NCBI RefSeq assembly: GCF_008831285.2 | Contig: NC_045150.1 | Span: forward strand, 4,724,001-4,788,000 | Direction: 5' to 3' | DNA from: Nymphaea colorata | Taxonomy: Eukaryota > Streptophyta > Magnoliopsida > Nymphaeales > Nymphaeaceae | DNA: 64,000 bases | Part shown: positions 35,001 through 43,994 of the stretch, in pieces | Position numbering within the stretch: the first letter of the stretch is position 1 | How the letters are laid out: every line of letters starts with the position of its first letter | Made by a program: the position numbers and the translations under genes | Notes under the pieces: generated by a model | What the model was told of the DNA's origin: nothing | The model's database searches: none | The model's input: the letters and a program-made list of their open reading frames with translations, nothing else

Positions 35001-36671
35001 CGCCTAAGTCCACCACCTAGGTGACGGGATATGTGTTGGCGCCTAAGCTCGCCTAGGCTGGCCCAGGCTCCAACATGCCTAGTCCATGGAAAAGTGAAAA
35101 AGTCACATTCCCTTTCAATTAAAGTTTCTTAATTGAGTATATATTGTTATGTACTTTGTCGTATTGATTACGTATTTTTATTTAGATTATGTTGTTATAT
35201 GTATGCATTATATGTATATACTGTTAGTCACTTAGGCTGTTATATAGTATTTGGATACCTCATACCTGTTATATGTATACATTAGTAGGGTTATGTCTTT
35301 CTTTAAGTACAAACGGATTAAAGCCTTATCGCAGATTTACATTCCTTTTTCTAGAGATTAGATCTAGTTTTTTTTTGTTTTTTTTATTAGAACACATTTA
35401 ATGAGTAATGTTAAATTCCTTCTATTGATTTTGCATATTCAATGAAGTAAACAATTAAATTTGATTGTTTAAGTTGATTATGCTTGTTATATTACTACTT
35501 TTCATATTTCAAATATTAGTAGAAGTTAATTAAAATAACTTGACATATTAACATACCTAAAAAAAATTGGTCGCCTTTTTAGCCTAGGCGTCGCCTAGGC
35601 AGCACCTGGGCTCCTTGACAACATAGGTTGTAACTGTCAATTTTTTCCTTACCTTCAAAACAAGCTTCTTGACTTCCATCTGATCTAACGTCTTTTCTTT
35701 TTTTTTTATCTCCTAATAACCTACTTTCTTTCTCTTTCTAAAGCTCTCTAGTGACCCATTTATCTCTCTTTCTAAAGCTTTGTGTAATCAAGCATCAGGT
35801 TTCTTTCAGTCAATCCCTTTATCTAAAGCCCATTTATCTCCTCGAGTATTCAACACAAACTTCTTCTCTTCCATTTGAGTCTATAAATCTGCCTTTTCTC
35901 TAATCTTCTATTTACCTATGTCTCTCTCTTTCTAAACCTTTTTACTACATTAATTCTCTGTATCTTTCACTAATACCTGTACCTAAAGCTCCATTTGTCT
36001 CCCCAGTGTCTTGCTTCTTTATCATTCTCATCAGCACCAGAGTTTCTCATGGTTTGATAAGATGATCAGTGACGACCAGTAATGCCCATCTCGGTTTTAT
36101 GTTGCTTTCAATGCTGGGGGGGTCCAATATGGAGAAATCAATGTCCCATTAATCATCATTGCAGCTTCGGAGTCAGACTCAAGCTGCTGGATGCTGGAGC
36201 TGAAGGATGACAGAAGGATGCTTTTCTTGAAGGTAGAGACTGGATGTACAACATGAGACAGAAGCTCTTAGTCTGTCCACGTGAAAAGGTCCGGCCTGAT
36301 GACGCCAACTTTTCTCACCCTAGTTTGAGGTATATGGGATATGTATATCCAAATATATTTTTGGGCGTTGACAATGGCTCCAGGTGTCCTCAAAACCACA
36401 GAAATTCTCACCCTTGCGACAATTTCTTCTCACAATTAAACATACATCCTAAGATGAAGGAATGGCATGGTGGTGTTTGGGGGCTGTAAGAGTGGAAGAT
36501 TGGAAAAGCATATGAAAAATCTGGAAGGATCTGATGGATCTTCTTTCAGGCAAACAAACATTTTGGTGAGACGTAACCAAAAACCCTGGAGCTAAACTAC
36601 TGTCAAGTTTAGAAAAACAATACAGATGTTACCTGTACTGATGCAAAACCATCTGTTCCTGACGAGTCCAT
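22454..36671 (-). CDS. RPN13: 26S proteasome regulatory subunit RPN13 (ubiquitin receptor, ADRM1 family)
   Basis: Thirteen coding exons, in transcript order: 36671-36633, 31956-31864, 25966-25907, 25743-25705, 25611-25537, 25454-25388, 25292-25217, 24779-24664, 24542-24528, 24446-24352, 24256-24179, 24092-24038, 22635-22454. All have GT-AG borders and matching phases, giving 329 residues. RPN13 docks on RPN2 at the proteasome base, captures ubiquitin chains and recruits the deubiquitinase UCH37. The Pru ubiquitin-binding domain covers about 14-125 ([43 protein letters not shown]). The C-terminal DEUBAD domain covers about 195-295 ([57 protein letters not shown]). Odd points are a 15-nt exon, a weak GTGGGG donor after exon 11, and introns of 5.9 and 4.7 kb full of transposons. 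The gene converges on MOCS2B. Confidence 0.93.
22636..24037. other. RPN13 last intron
   Basis: A 1.4-kb intron between the exon ending in SK(Y) and the terminal exon. Acceptor ATTTTGCAG and donor GTAAGC on the minus strand are both good. Several open frames of 60-70 codons occur on both strands without any recognisable motif. No transposon termini are seen. Confidence 0.6.
24528..24542 (-). other. Predicted 15-nt micro-exon of RPN13
   Basis: The minus strand has CTCAG, then 15 nt, then GTATGC. The exon encodes G-P-Q-D-A and enters and leaves in phase 1. It can therefore be skipped without breaking the frame. Inclusion restores a short linker between the [10 protein letters not shown] segment and LGDILKP, which other RPN13 proteins also have. 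The acceptor has a weak pyrimidine tract, so inclusion may be variable. Confidence 0.55.
25967..28379. other. RPN13 intron 2, 3' part
   Basis: This is the gene-free half of the 5.9-kb intron nearest exon 3. It is strongly AT-rich. A dispersed repeat lies at 27060-27430 (separate entry). The phrase CACCTATGTTGCATAGACATGG near 27871 resembles the start of a hAT-type element, but no partner end or target duplication was found. Nothing coding is seen. Confidence 0.5.
27060..27430. repeat. AT-rich dispersed repeat, copy A (in RPN13 intron 2)
   Basis: The reverse complement of 52825-53180 matches this stretch in order: GTTTTTCTTGG, TAATAC, ATATGG, AAATAAGTGAGAAAC, TTTGCAACAAATAAAAA, TTTAAAACGG and finally ACTATGGTA. 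The copies are clearly homologous but diverged by indels. The element class is unknown and no coding is seen. Confidence 0.65.
28380..29036 (-). pseudogene. hAT transposon remnant with the C-terminal end of a transposase
   Basis: On the minus strand, about 70 codons ending in TGA at 28785-28787 are open and encode [16 protein letters not shown], a patch of mixed residues, and then an acidic tail ending [12 protein letters not shown]. This resembles the C-terminus of plant hAT-family transposases, just after the dimerisation domain. To the left, 28383-28470 carries repeated GTATCGTAA words typical of a hAT subterminal region. The rest of the transposase is missing. It is interrupted on the right by a (TA)n run at 29037-29074. 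Family assignment is from memory of motif patterns and is moderate. Confidence 0.5.
29100..30260 (+). mobile_element. Ty3/gypsy gag-protease fragment, decayed
   Basis: Plus-strand segments near 29420-29730 resemble plant gypsy gag: [17 protein letters not shown], then [12 protein letters not shown], then [12 protein letters not shown], with stops between. Near 29880 an open frame starts [18 protein letters not shown]. This matches the C-terminal part of the retropepsin domain of these elements (DILLGRPWQFDR type). No LTRs are visible. The fragment lies in RPN13 intron 2 antisense to the gene and is itself followed by a hAT-type element at 30478. Confidence 0.65.
30478..31465. mobile_element. 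hAT-type element, 988 bp, in RPN13 intron 2
   Basis: Ends are CTAAGTCACACAAATG and CACCTATGTGACATAG, inverted repeats with mismatches. The flanking 8-bp direct repeats are GATTAGAA (30470-30477) and GATTAGAG (31466-31473), seven of eight matching. Inside the left part, a CGCACCCAACCA...CGCCCATTTT unit of about 35 bp is duplicated (about 30600-30665). A 135-codon open frame at 30837-31244 is Phe- and Ser-rich with no known motif. It is unlikely to be a transposase. Confidence 0.65.
31466..31863. other. RPN13 intron 2, 5' part next to exon 2
   Basis: Intron sequence between the hAT-type element and the exon 2 donor. It holds an (AT)n run near 31500. No other element or coding sequence is seen. 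Confidence 0.6.
32223..33368. mobile_element. hAT-type element, 1146 bp, in RPN13 intron 1, internally deleted
   Basis: Terminal inverted repeats of 19 bp are near perfect: CTATGTCACACGGATACGG at the left and its reverse complement at the right. Perfect 8-bp target duplications GTTGGCAC flank it (32215-32222, 33369-33376). Inside are a possible short ORF at 32314-32514, a perfect triple 33-bp repeat and, at 33063, an ATG opening [12 protein letters not shown] that stops after about 22 codons. The last looks like the first codons of a transposase left after an internal deletion; this is inference. It is non-autonomous now. The near-identical ends suggest it is younger than its neighbours. Confidence 0.85.
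32721..32819 (+). repeat. Three perfect 33-bp tandem copies inside the hAT-type element
   Basis: Units at 32721-32753, 32754-32786 and 32787-32819 are identical. In an open frame (32601-32837) they encode three copies of an 11-residue repeat containing VVVDDARY. Because 33 is divisible by three, the frame stays open. There is no evidence that it is translated. Confidence 0.9.
33396..33691. mobile_element. Small hAT-type element, 296 bp, in RPN13 intron 1
   Basis: It begins CTATGTCACATGCGTGCGG and ends near CGTACCCATGTTTCACAA. The 8-bp flanks ATCATAGG (33388-33395) and ATCACAGG (33692-33699) match at seven of eight positions. It sits only 20 bp from the previous hAT-type element. The body is AT-rich with GTGTCC/CGTACCC-type subterminal words and encodes nothing. 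Confidence 0.6.
33700..34948. other. RPN13 intron 1, middle part
   Basis: About 1.2 kb of intron sequence. Several 60-75-codon open frames are present on both strands with no recognisable motif. I see no transposon termini here. Confidence 0.5.
34949..35626. mobile_element. hAT-type element, ~678 bp, in RPN13 intron 1
   Basis: It starts TATGTTGCCAAGGCC and ends with GGCTCCTTGACAACATAG. Subterminal blocks with GTCGCCTA and GCCTAGGC words occur in inverted orientation at the two ends. The 8-bp sequence GTTGTAAC flanks it (34941-34948 and 35627-35634). The exact first base is uncertain by one. The interior is AT-rich and non-coding. Confidence 0.7.
35627..36632. other. RPN13 intron 1, part next to exon 1
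   Basis: CT-rich sequence at 35690-36000 with several TCTCTTTCTAAAGCT-like words, then an 81-codon open frame on the plus strand (36244-36489) that I do not recognise. No transposon ends are visible. Confidence 0.45.
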
Positions 36672-36681
36672 GCCCTCCAGC

Positions 36682-38553
36682 CTGAATCCAAAATAATAAG
36701 AATAGTAACACACACCTCGTGAAGGTAATTTGAAAGAATAAAACCTAAGATAACTTGTTAGTTTACTGTCTAATCATACAAAGTCGCAATATCTACAGTC
36801 TTATAGCCCCAAACACAGGATATTTACACTCTCAATCCTCTAGAACAATATCGCATGCTTGACTCAAACTGATGTGCCTGTTCTTACAGATAATAAGTAC
36901 ATTACATGGGGGCACCAATACCGTGACTGTGAAACCACAATTGTCAATTTCACTTGGATTCAAAAAATATAAATTGAAGTCTCTCAATCAAATTCCAACT
37001 TCAACGTCCAGAGAAGAGTCAGCAATGTCAAATGTACACCATAATATAATTATGGCCTTAAGATATCATAATAATATGGCATTATTATGTTTGATCAGCA
37101 CATTTTTTTCTGATCATTGGATGTCTCATATTGTAATTTTTAACAAATGGCTTCCCTAAAATTTCATGAGAAAAAGCATGAAGAAACTTATGCATGTCTT
37201 AGATGGCTATATCCAAAGGAAAAAAACAGCTAGAAAAAATAACAGTCAACCCAAAATCTTTTCTCACCATCTTCCAAAAGGCACCTCAATATCTAATCAA
37301 CACACCTACCACAAAAGATAAGAGTCATAGACAATAGTGTCAAGAAACTATTAGTCTATTGCACCTCCAACAGCAAAATCACGGCATGAATTTGTATATG
37401 CCTATGCTTGCTGTCTTCTAATCCATAGACAACATTATTCCAGTCACTAGGACAGTTAATGATAAGCAAGTTTCTTCTCTAACATCCAACACCAATTTTG
37501 TTTACAGGAACCCAGAAACTAAAACCCAAATACCAAACTGTAGAAGTCACAGATCATTGCCATCTAAAAATTAGTGATAACACCAACTAAAAACTAAATA
37601 ATTTCTCTAGCATCCTGAAAACAACCATTAAATCTCACAGGTTAACAAGGACAGAAAAATGATGTCCAATGCGCTTCCATCTGCAACAATGAAGAAACTC
37701 AAACTTCAAAATTGATTGGGAGCAGGGAAAATTTTGCACTGTTAAAAAATGGATCACATATTTCATCATATTTCATACCACAAATCTTTCTTAATGTGGT
37801 CAATGTTGTGAGAAAATTTTACAAAGTGGAAAATTTTACACGTTGCAGTGAGAAGGGAGTAAAAAGTAAAGCTCAACATAGGCCTGGCTCGTTCGACCTC
37901 CAAAATGTGAAGCTTACTCAGCCGGACACAATGCCTAGGACAATATGAGCGACACTTGTAACTTTAAAGGAATCTGGAACCAATCTCCGCTACCATGAAC
38001 GATTTTAAATTAGCAACTCACGATCCGAGTTCAAGCTCCATTGGGAGTCAACCTTGAACCATCCATATATCTGATGAACCATAGATAGGGAAGGTGTAGT
38101 AACGACACATCCAAGACTTCGCCCCCTTTATGAGAACTTCAGAATGAACCCGACAGCATGCCATTTCAAGATTTAAGAGTCAAATTCGCAATTCCTCCAA
38201 TACAAGACCACCATGACCTCCAAACACCCAGAGGACAAAAATGTTTCTGACAAACAGAACCCAACTATTTAGTTGTCATTTCCGACACCTCCACGGACGA
38301 CTAGCTTGGCTTTCTTTTTCTACTCCGTTCCTCGGGAGGGAAGTTCAAACTCCTATATTCCCAACGACGAAAATCAACCAAAATTTAAAGGACGAGAGGA
38401 CATAGAAGCAGGAAGATGAACAAGAACGCGATGCAGTAGTGAGACCAGTAAGGAGGAAGATCAAAAGGAGCAAAATAACAAAAAAGTAATATCGGAAATA
38501 GCTTAAAAAGGAAGAAAGGATTTGGAATCGAGAAAACTAAATGTATCGCTCAC
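36682..38553. other. Probable intron in the RPN13 5' untranslated region
   Basis: The minus strand has a good donor (CCGG then GTGAGC) at 38553 and an acceptor (TTGGATTCAG) at 36682, ten bases before the RPN13 ATG. The 1.9 kb between has no coding sequence I can support. A leader intron is common in plant housekeeping genes. Confidence 0.5.
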
Positions 38554-38690
38554 CCGGGAGTCCCCACCCCGCGTCTCGCTGGCGATCGCCAGATATCTCT
38601 GCTCTGGCCGTTGCTTGGCTTGCCCGGAGAGAAGCCCTAGCCGGAAGAGTCGATTTGGAAAGACCATCTGAAGCGCTTTCGGAGACCAAT
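38554..38690 (-). other. Probable RPN13 first (non-coding) exon
   Basis: This GC-rich island in AT-rich surroundings ends at a strong GTGAGC donor on the minus strand and contains GCCAGCGAGACGCGGG and CTAGGGCTTCTC, typical of plant 5' leaders. An open frame crosses it but does not continue in frame into RPN13. The transcription start is not defined; the right boundary is approximate. Confidence 0.45.
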
Positions 38691-38694
38691 AAAA

Positions 38695-38800
38695 ACGACG
38701 GATTTCTTTGCAAAAACAACCCTTGATTTTCATATATTTCATGGACGACGGATTTCTTTTCAAAAAAGTCTTTATATTTTCATATATTTCATTTCCATGG
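38695..38800. repeat. ~53-bp tandem duplication in the RPN13 promoter
   Basis: Unit 1 (38695-38744) and unit 2 (38745-38800) both start ACGACGGATTTCTTT and end with TTTTCATATATTTCAT followed by ATGG after a short variable part. It lies just upstream of the GC-rich leader exon and duplicates a TATATTT-containing segment. Confidence 0.75.
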
Positions 38801-40683
38801 CGGATCCTTTGTCCGAAAATAAACAGGGCCAGCCTTCCCTTTGTTAGTTGTCACTCAATGTGAGTGGTTAAGTGCGCGTTTGTAAACAAGACAGATCAAA
38901 AAGTAATTTCATCAATGATGCCAAGCATGTCAAAAAAAATTTGGATGATTCCAAGTGTTAGCCGTTTAGAAATAATTTAATCAGGGGCGCACTAGATATC
39001 CGTTGTTTGATTACCTATATGATACCATTTTATGCGGCAAAGTTCGTGGAATATTTTCAGGGTAAGGACGACTTAAACATGCTACGAGATAAGTGCATGA
39101 GCTGCTGCGTGTTAGGCCCATAACACGCGGCATGCGTTTAAAAAAAATTTGTTCCAATATTATCCGTGAATGGAAATAGATCCTAGTTAATAATATGTTT
39201 GGATAGAGGGAAAGAAAAATGAAAAAGGAAAAGTAAAAGGGAGATTAAGAAGAAGAAAGGGAAGGAGATGAGAGGAGAGGAAAGAACCTATTAAAAATGT
39301 TTGTGAAAATATTTGTTTGTATAAGAAGAAATCAAAAGAAATGAATTGTTATAAATCCTATTTGCTTAGTTATATGATATAAAGGGGAAAAAATTTGTTT
39401 GCTTAGAACAATACCCCTAAAACTCTCTCTCTCTCTCTCTCTATAGGGAATTATTGATTCAGGAAGATGCTTTACGCACCATCAAAATCGTGAACATTTT
39501 GGAAAAACTAATTCATCCAGAGAGAAAGCACGAGCAACAATGTACCAACCACCAACTAATGAGTCATCATACGAGGAAAGGAAATATTCATAGGTTTGTA
39601 GACTAGCCGAGTCGAGCTCCAGCTCGGTCAGCTCGCACTCGAGTCATGTATTGGTTGGCTTGATTCTGAGTCAAACTGTACAAGGTCCGCTCGAGCTCAA
39701 CTCATTTAAGCACCTTTACCAACTCCCATTTGATTTGAACTTTTCTCGGTTTTAAGTTCGGAGTTGGTCTTGGTCCGGTCTGCAGTTGTCTGTGCCACAA
39801 GTGTTCTTCTTTTTCCTTCTTTATTTTCTAGTATTCTACTTTCTTATTTGCATGTCTTAGTTATTTTCTTGTTTTTCTCGTTTCCTTAGGATAGTTTATA
39901 TTCCTATTCTAAGAACGTTTGTTTTATGTTTTATATTCCCGCATGTATATTAGTTTATTCCCTTATGAATGCTATAAGTAATGTATTTCATGTTTTTCTA
40001 TATAGATCTAATTTCAATGTCTCTAAGATAGGGTGTGGAGATCAAGTATGCCTCCCTCTTCCTTTTCTTTTCACTCCCAATTGTTTAATTTCAGCCTTAC
40101 ATTCTTTTAGTATCATGCATATAGTTTCCCTTCTTTATATTGCATAAGCATGCATCAGCATATGATTCAAGTAAGCACTATGGTCTACATGTGTGGCACA
40201 CATACCACCACAATAGTTGAGGCATGAAAAACCCTAACTTAGCCTAGCCTCCACTTGCATGCATTTTACAAAATGATCCCAAAACATGTTCCCTTTTGAA
40301 AAAACAGTTTTTGAAAACCGCAGGTCATGCTTGATTGAAATATAGCTCTGGACCTAACCAGGGCCCAAGGGGCGGAGCCAAGGTGGGTCCAACATGGACC
40401 CTAGCCCCACTTCATTTAAAAAAAAAAATACATGTAAATTTTATAAAATTTCACTTGTTATATATAAAAATTTTGAAAAATGATATTTCGATCATAGTCA
40501 AAATTTAGAAACTTTAATTCGGTTGGCCTCACGAAAAATTTTTGCTCAACCCCTACCTAGACCAATCTTAGAACCTACAACTTAGTCACTTGTGCTTATA
40601 AACCCCATGCCAACCCTTCCACGAGTCTTAACTTCAATGTCCATTAATGATGAAGTATTGAATACCTCCACATAAAACCTTAA

Positions 40684-41594
40684 GGCTGCGTTTAATTGCA
40701 AGGAAGAATTTAACGTGGTAAATTTTTTTGGAAAAAAAAAACAGGATGAAATTTAACCCACTTTCGATTTGAGGTCCTGTTTGATTGCATGGAAGTTTTT
40801 TGCATAGTAAAATTAACTGTGTTTGATGCACATGGTAGTTTTTTGCTGGGTAAATTTAACTGTATTTGGTGCACATGGTAAAAAAATAGGTAAGACTTTT
40901 TTTCTAACTATTAGAACTTGTTATATTGGATCTCCTCAAATCAGAAGAGGGTACAAAATGAAAGATGATGTAAACAAATACCATTAACACAACACTAAAA
41001 ACTCGAAACCCCACAACATTCATGCATCCAAGCAAGCGACATATCAGACCTTACAAAAACTAGACCAAACAATAAACAACCCCTACATGAGACAGCGACG
41101 GAGAGCAGTTTGATTGCAGACGGAGAGCAAGAGACATCGATGCCTTCAGGCAGCTTCGGCAAAGAGGAAGACGCAGGGATGAAGAGCAGAAGGCAGAGAA
41201 AGAGAAGCAGCGCAAAGGAGGAAGAGGAATACAGAGGCCTTCGATGGAGAGCAGGAGAACAAGAGGCAGCGACAGAGAAGAAGGGAGCTTGCAGCGACAG
41301 AGGAGAAGGGGGCTTCAGGCGACAGGGAAAAGACGCGAGGGTTTCGACAGAAGGGGAAACCGAGAGAAACGGAGGAAGAAATTTTGAGCCCTAACGGCTC
41401 AAAATTTTGTCTGCAGAAAAAAGTCGGAGGTCGGACTTCCGACTTTTTTCTGCGGATATTTTACCCCCGTCGTACGAAGAATTCGCATGATTTTTTCACG
41501 CGTTTGATGCTCCCATGGTACGGCAGTTGAAATTTCAACCGATCGTATACTTTTCAACCGCTCCTCATTTTTCCCCCTGCAAGCAAATGCAGCC
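40684..41594. mobile_element. PIF/Harbinger (Tourist)-like non-autonomous element with TAA duplication
   Basis: The ends GGCTGCGTTTAATTGCAAGG and (reverse complement of the right end) GGCTGCATTTGCTTGCAGGG are inverted repeats. Both flanks carry TAA (40681-40683, 41595-41597), the TWA target of Harbinger-type elements. Inside are a 43-bp tandem duplication (about 40797-40885), a 94-codon Arg/Glu/Gly-rich open frame (41110-41394) that I do not recognise, and a strong hairpin (separate entry). Confidence 0.65.
41413..41453. repeat. Perfect 16-bp-arm hairpin inside the Harbinger-like element
   Basis: GCAGAAAAAAGTCGGA (41413-41428) is exactly complementary to 41438-41453, with a 9-base loop. The loop itself repeats part of the arm (GGTCGGACT). 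Confidence 0.9.
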
Positions 41595-43994
41595 TAATTC
41601 TTGGCCAACCCTAGGGTTATCCTCAACCTGAAATCATCTCTTATTAAGAGATCAAGTCATAATGGACTTGCATCTCAAGAATCTGGATTGATTGGATCTC
41701 TAAGACAATCGGATATTCCACTTGGGTTGTGATGATAATGAGTCTTAGAGTGGCTAGATTACGATCTATTTTGATCTTGGGGAATTTGAATCTTATAAAC
41801 CTTGGATTTCCCTTAGAACTATGATATTGGATCTTGACCTAGATAATTTGATTTAGATTGTTTAATTTGGACCATGATGTTGGATCCTTGGAAACTAGTT
41901 CGATCAATCGAACTCTTTGAACTGGACCTTAATCTGGACTCAGCCTGGCTCATTAGATGTTAGATCATTATTTGGATCAATAACATGAACTTGAACTGGA
42001 TTGCTGGATTTTGAATCATATATTGGATTCGTAATTGAATTGATCTTGAATTAAAAGGGCCAAATCTCTAGGATCATGTCCCAAAACATGAAACCAAGTA
42101 GAATTCCAACCATTAAACTCTAGAAACCAGATTTTGATCATGTGTGCCATAGGATATGAATCATGTTAGTATTAGGCTTGCATTGTCATGGACTATGATG
42201 AATATGAGAATGAACCATGTCTTGCTTTGAAGTGAAAAGCTTGCTTGGGGGTTAGAGCCCCTACCTTTATTCCAACAAAATGAATATATACAAGGGAAGG
42301 CCAATAAGGATCTTAACACCAAACAAAAACAAAGGGTAGCTTCAGCTTATCTCTATTTCACAAAAATCCTTTCCTCGAACTTACCAAGGAACCTAGTCCA
42401 GCCTGCATTTGTCCTTCTTCCTTCAAGTGTTTGTCTTGTTTTCCTCACCTAATCTTTAGTTGGGAAGTCTATAAAGTAATCTCCACCATATTTCTTATGA
42501 AGTCTAAGGATGCGCTCCAAAACCTCCATTTCTCCCTCTTGAATCCTGCCCCTATCTTTAATAATCACCACACAACCCATAAGCACGTCTTGCTTTGAGC
42601 TCTATTATTTGTAAATGATACTCTCCAATGGTCTACCTAGATTTCTAAAATTAGATTCTGACATTTGTTTTACAACATTTAGAACTGGATGATATTCAAT
42701 AACCTAGGCATTAAATCAATGTAGTCTAGTCATTGGTCTGATTACCCTTATTAAAGCCACCAAGAATGGTCATACCTTATACTGGTAAGTCCAGTCCCAG
42801 CCACGAGGTTATCTTGCATAACTATTCAGAGACGAGTTACAAGTTTTCCCTATCTATAGTTTACATGTAAGATGTTGCATATAAACATATGGCGACACTT
42901 TTCTTAGTGATAGACTTTTTATTTTTATCCATCTGGCACACACACACACGAGGAAGGGGCAAACACAATTTGACATAGGGCACACGATGATTTTACTTTT
43001 AGTCATATGTGAATGAAATATTTGACTATTTAATTTATGTTGAATGCATGGATGAATGATGTGAAACAATGTTAACTCAAGTGGGATGCGTATTCAACTC
43101 ATGAAAGATCAAACGTGCACCTCTGAAGGCTGTTCGGAAAGAGATAGTGGTTTCGCTCAATATTGATTTATAGGAACTTGATGTTATGTATTTGAAATAT
43201 TTTGTTTATGTTAACTTATTGACAGGTTTTTATTGATCCACAATCTACTAAGAGGCCCTTGAAGTTTAGATAAATCAGCAGCCACATAAAAGGCATCAAC
43301 TAACAAAGAAGATGAAGTATAATGCACGATATGCTCTGAGTGAATTACTATGCCTTTTAAACTTGACATTTTGGGAATTTGATATTGTTGATTGTATGGA
43401 TGAATTGTGTATACTAGATGTTGGGTTGACTCTCTTACCTAACCGGCTCACTGGAAAATCCAAATTGAGCAACTAAAAACAAACATATATGCATAGCTAT
43501 GCATGGGTGACTGAACCCTTGGTACGCTTAGATCAAATGCTTCTAGTGTAATGTGTGATACACTTAATCAAAGTTGAATTGTATTTAGATGGCCAACCTT
43601 GGACTTGTGGAGATGTTGGTCAACTAAAAATGAACTTAGTCAGGTCCCAATTCAGATGGATCCAAGGATAATTGGGTTGAGTTGAATCACATCAATGAAA
43701 TGAATTTTGGATTTCCATACTTTACCACCCTAGGAAGGAAACCAAAAATTTTGGAGAATCTACCTTGAGTTCTACCCCTATCAATTGACCTCTTAAAAGA
43801 TGTACTCAGATGTAAAACAAAAGTAGCTAGAAAATATGAAATGAACGGAAAGGGAAAAGAACTAGAAGTATATATACAAACAACGTGGTTAGAAGAAAAG
43901 GTGACAACCATAGATTAAAGGCATTGCTGTTTCACATACGCAAGAAAATACTGACGGGAGGGAAGAGAGAATGGAATTTGGGGGGCAATCCAAT

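Larger units (their letters stand above)
38801..43994. other. Intergenic region between RPN13 and FBPase
   Basis: About 5.2 kb without a recognisable gene. It contains a (CT)n run near 39422-39440, a perfect 8-bp-arm palindrome GCGTGTTA...TAACACGC (39107-39128) and GCTCGAG-rich sequence at 39600-39720. A GGGGCGGAGCCAAGG phrase near 40369 resembles the edge of a widespread plant transposon class. A PIF/Harbinger-like element lies at 40684-41594. The part from 41600 to 43000 has many GGATC/GATTGGAT words but no ORF of interest. Confidence 0.5.
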
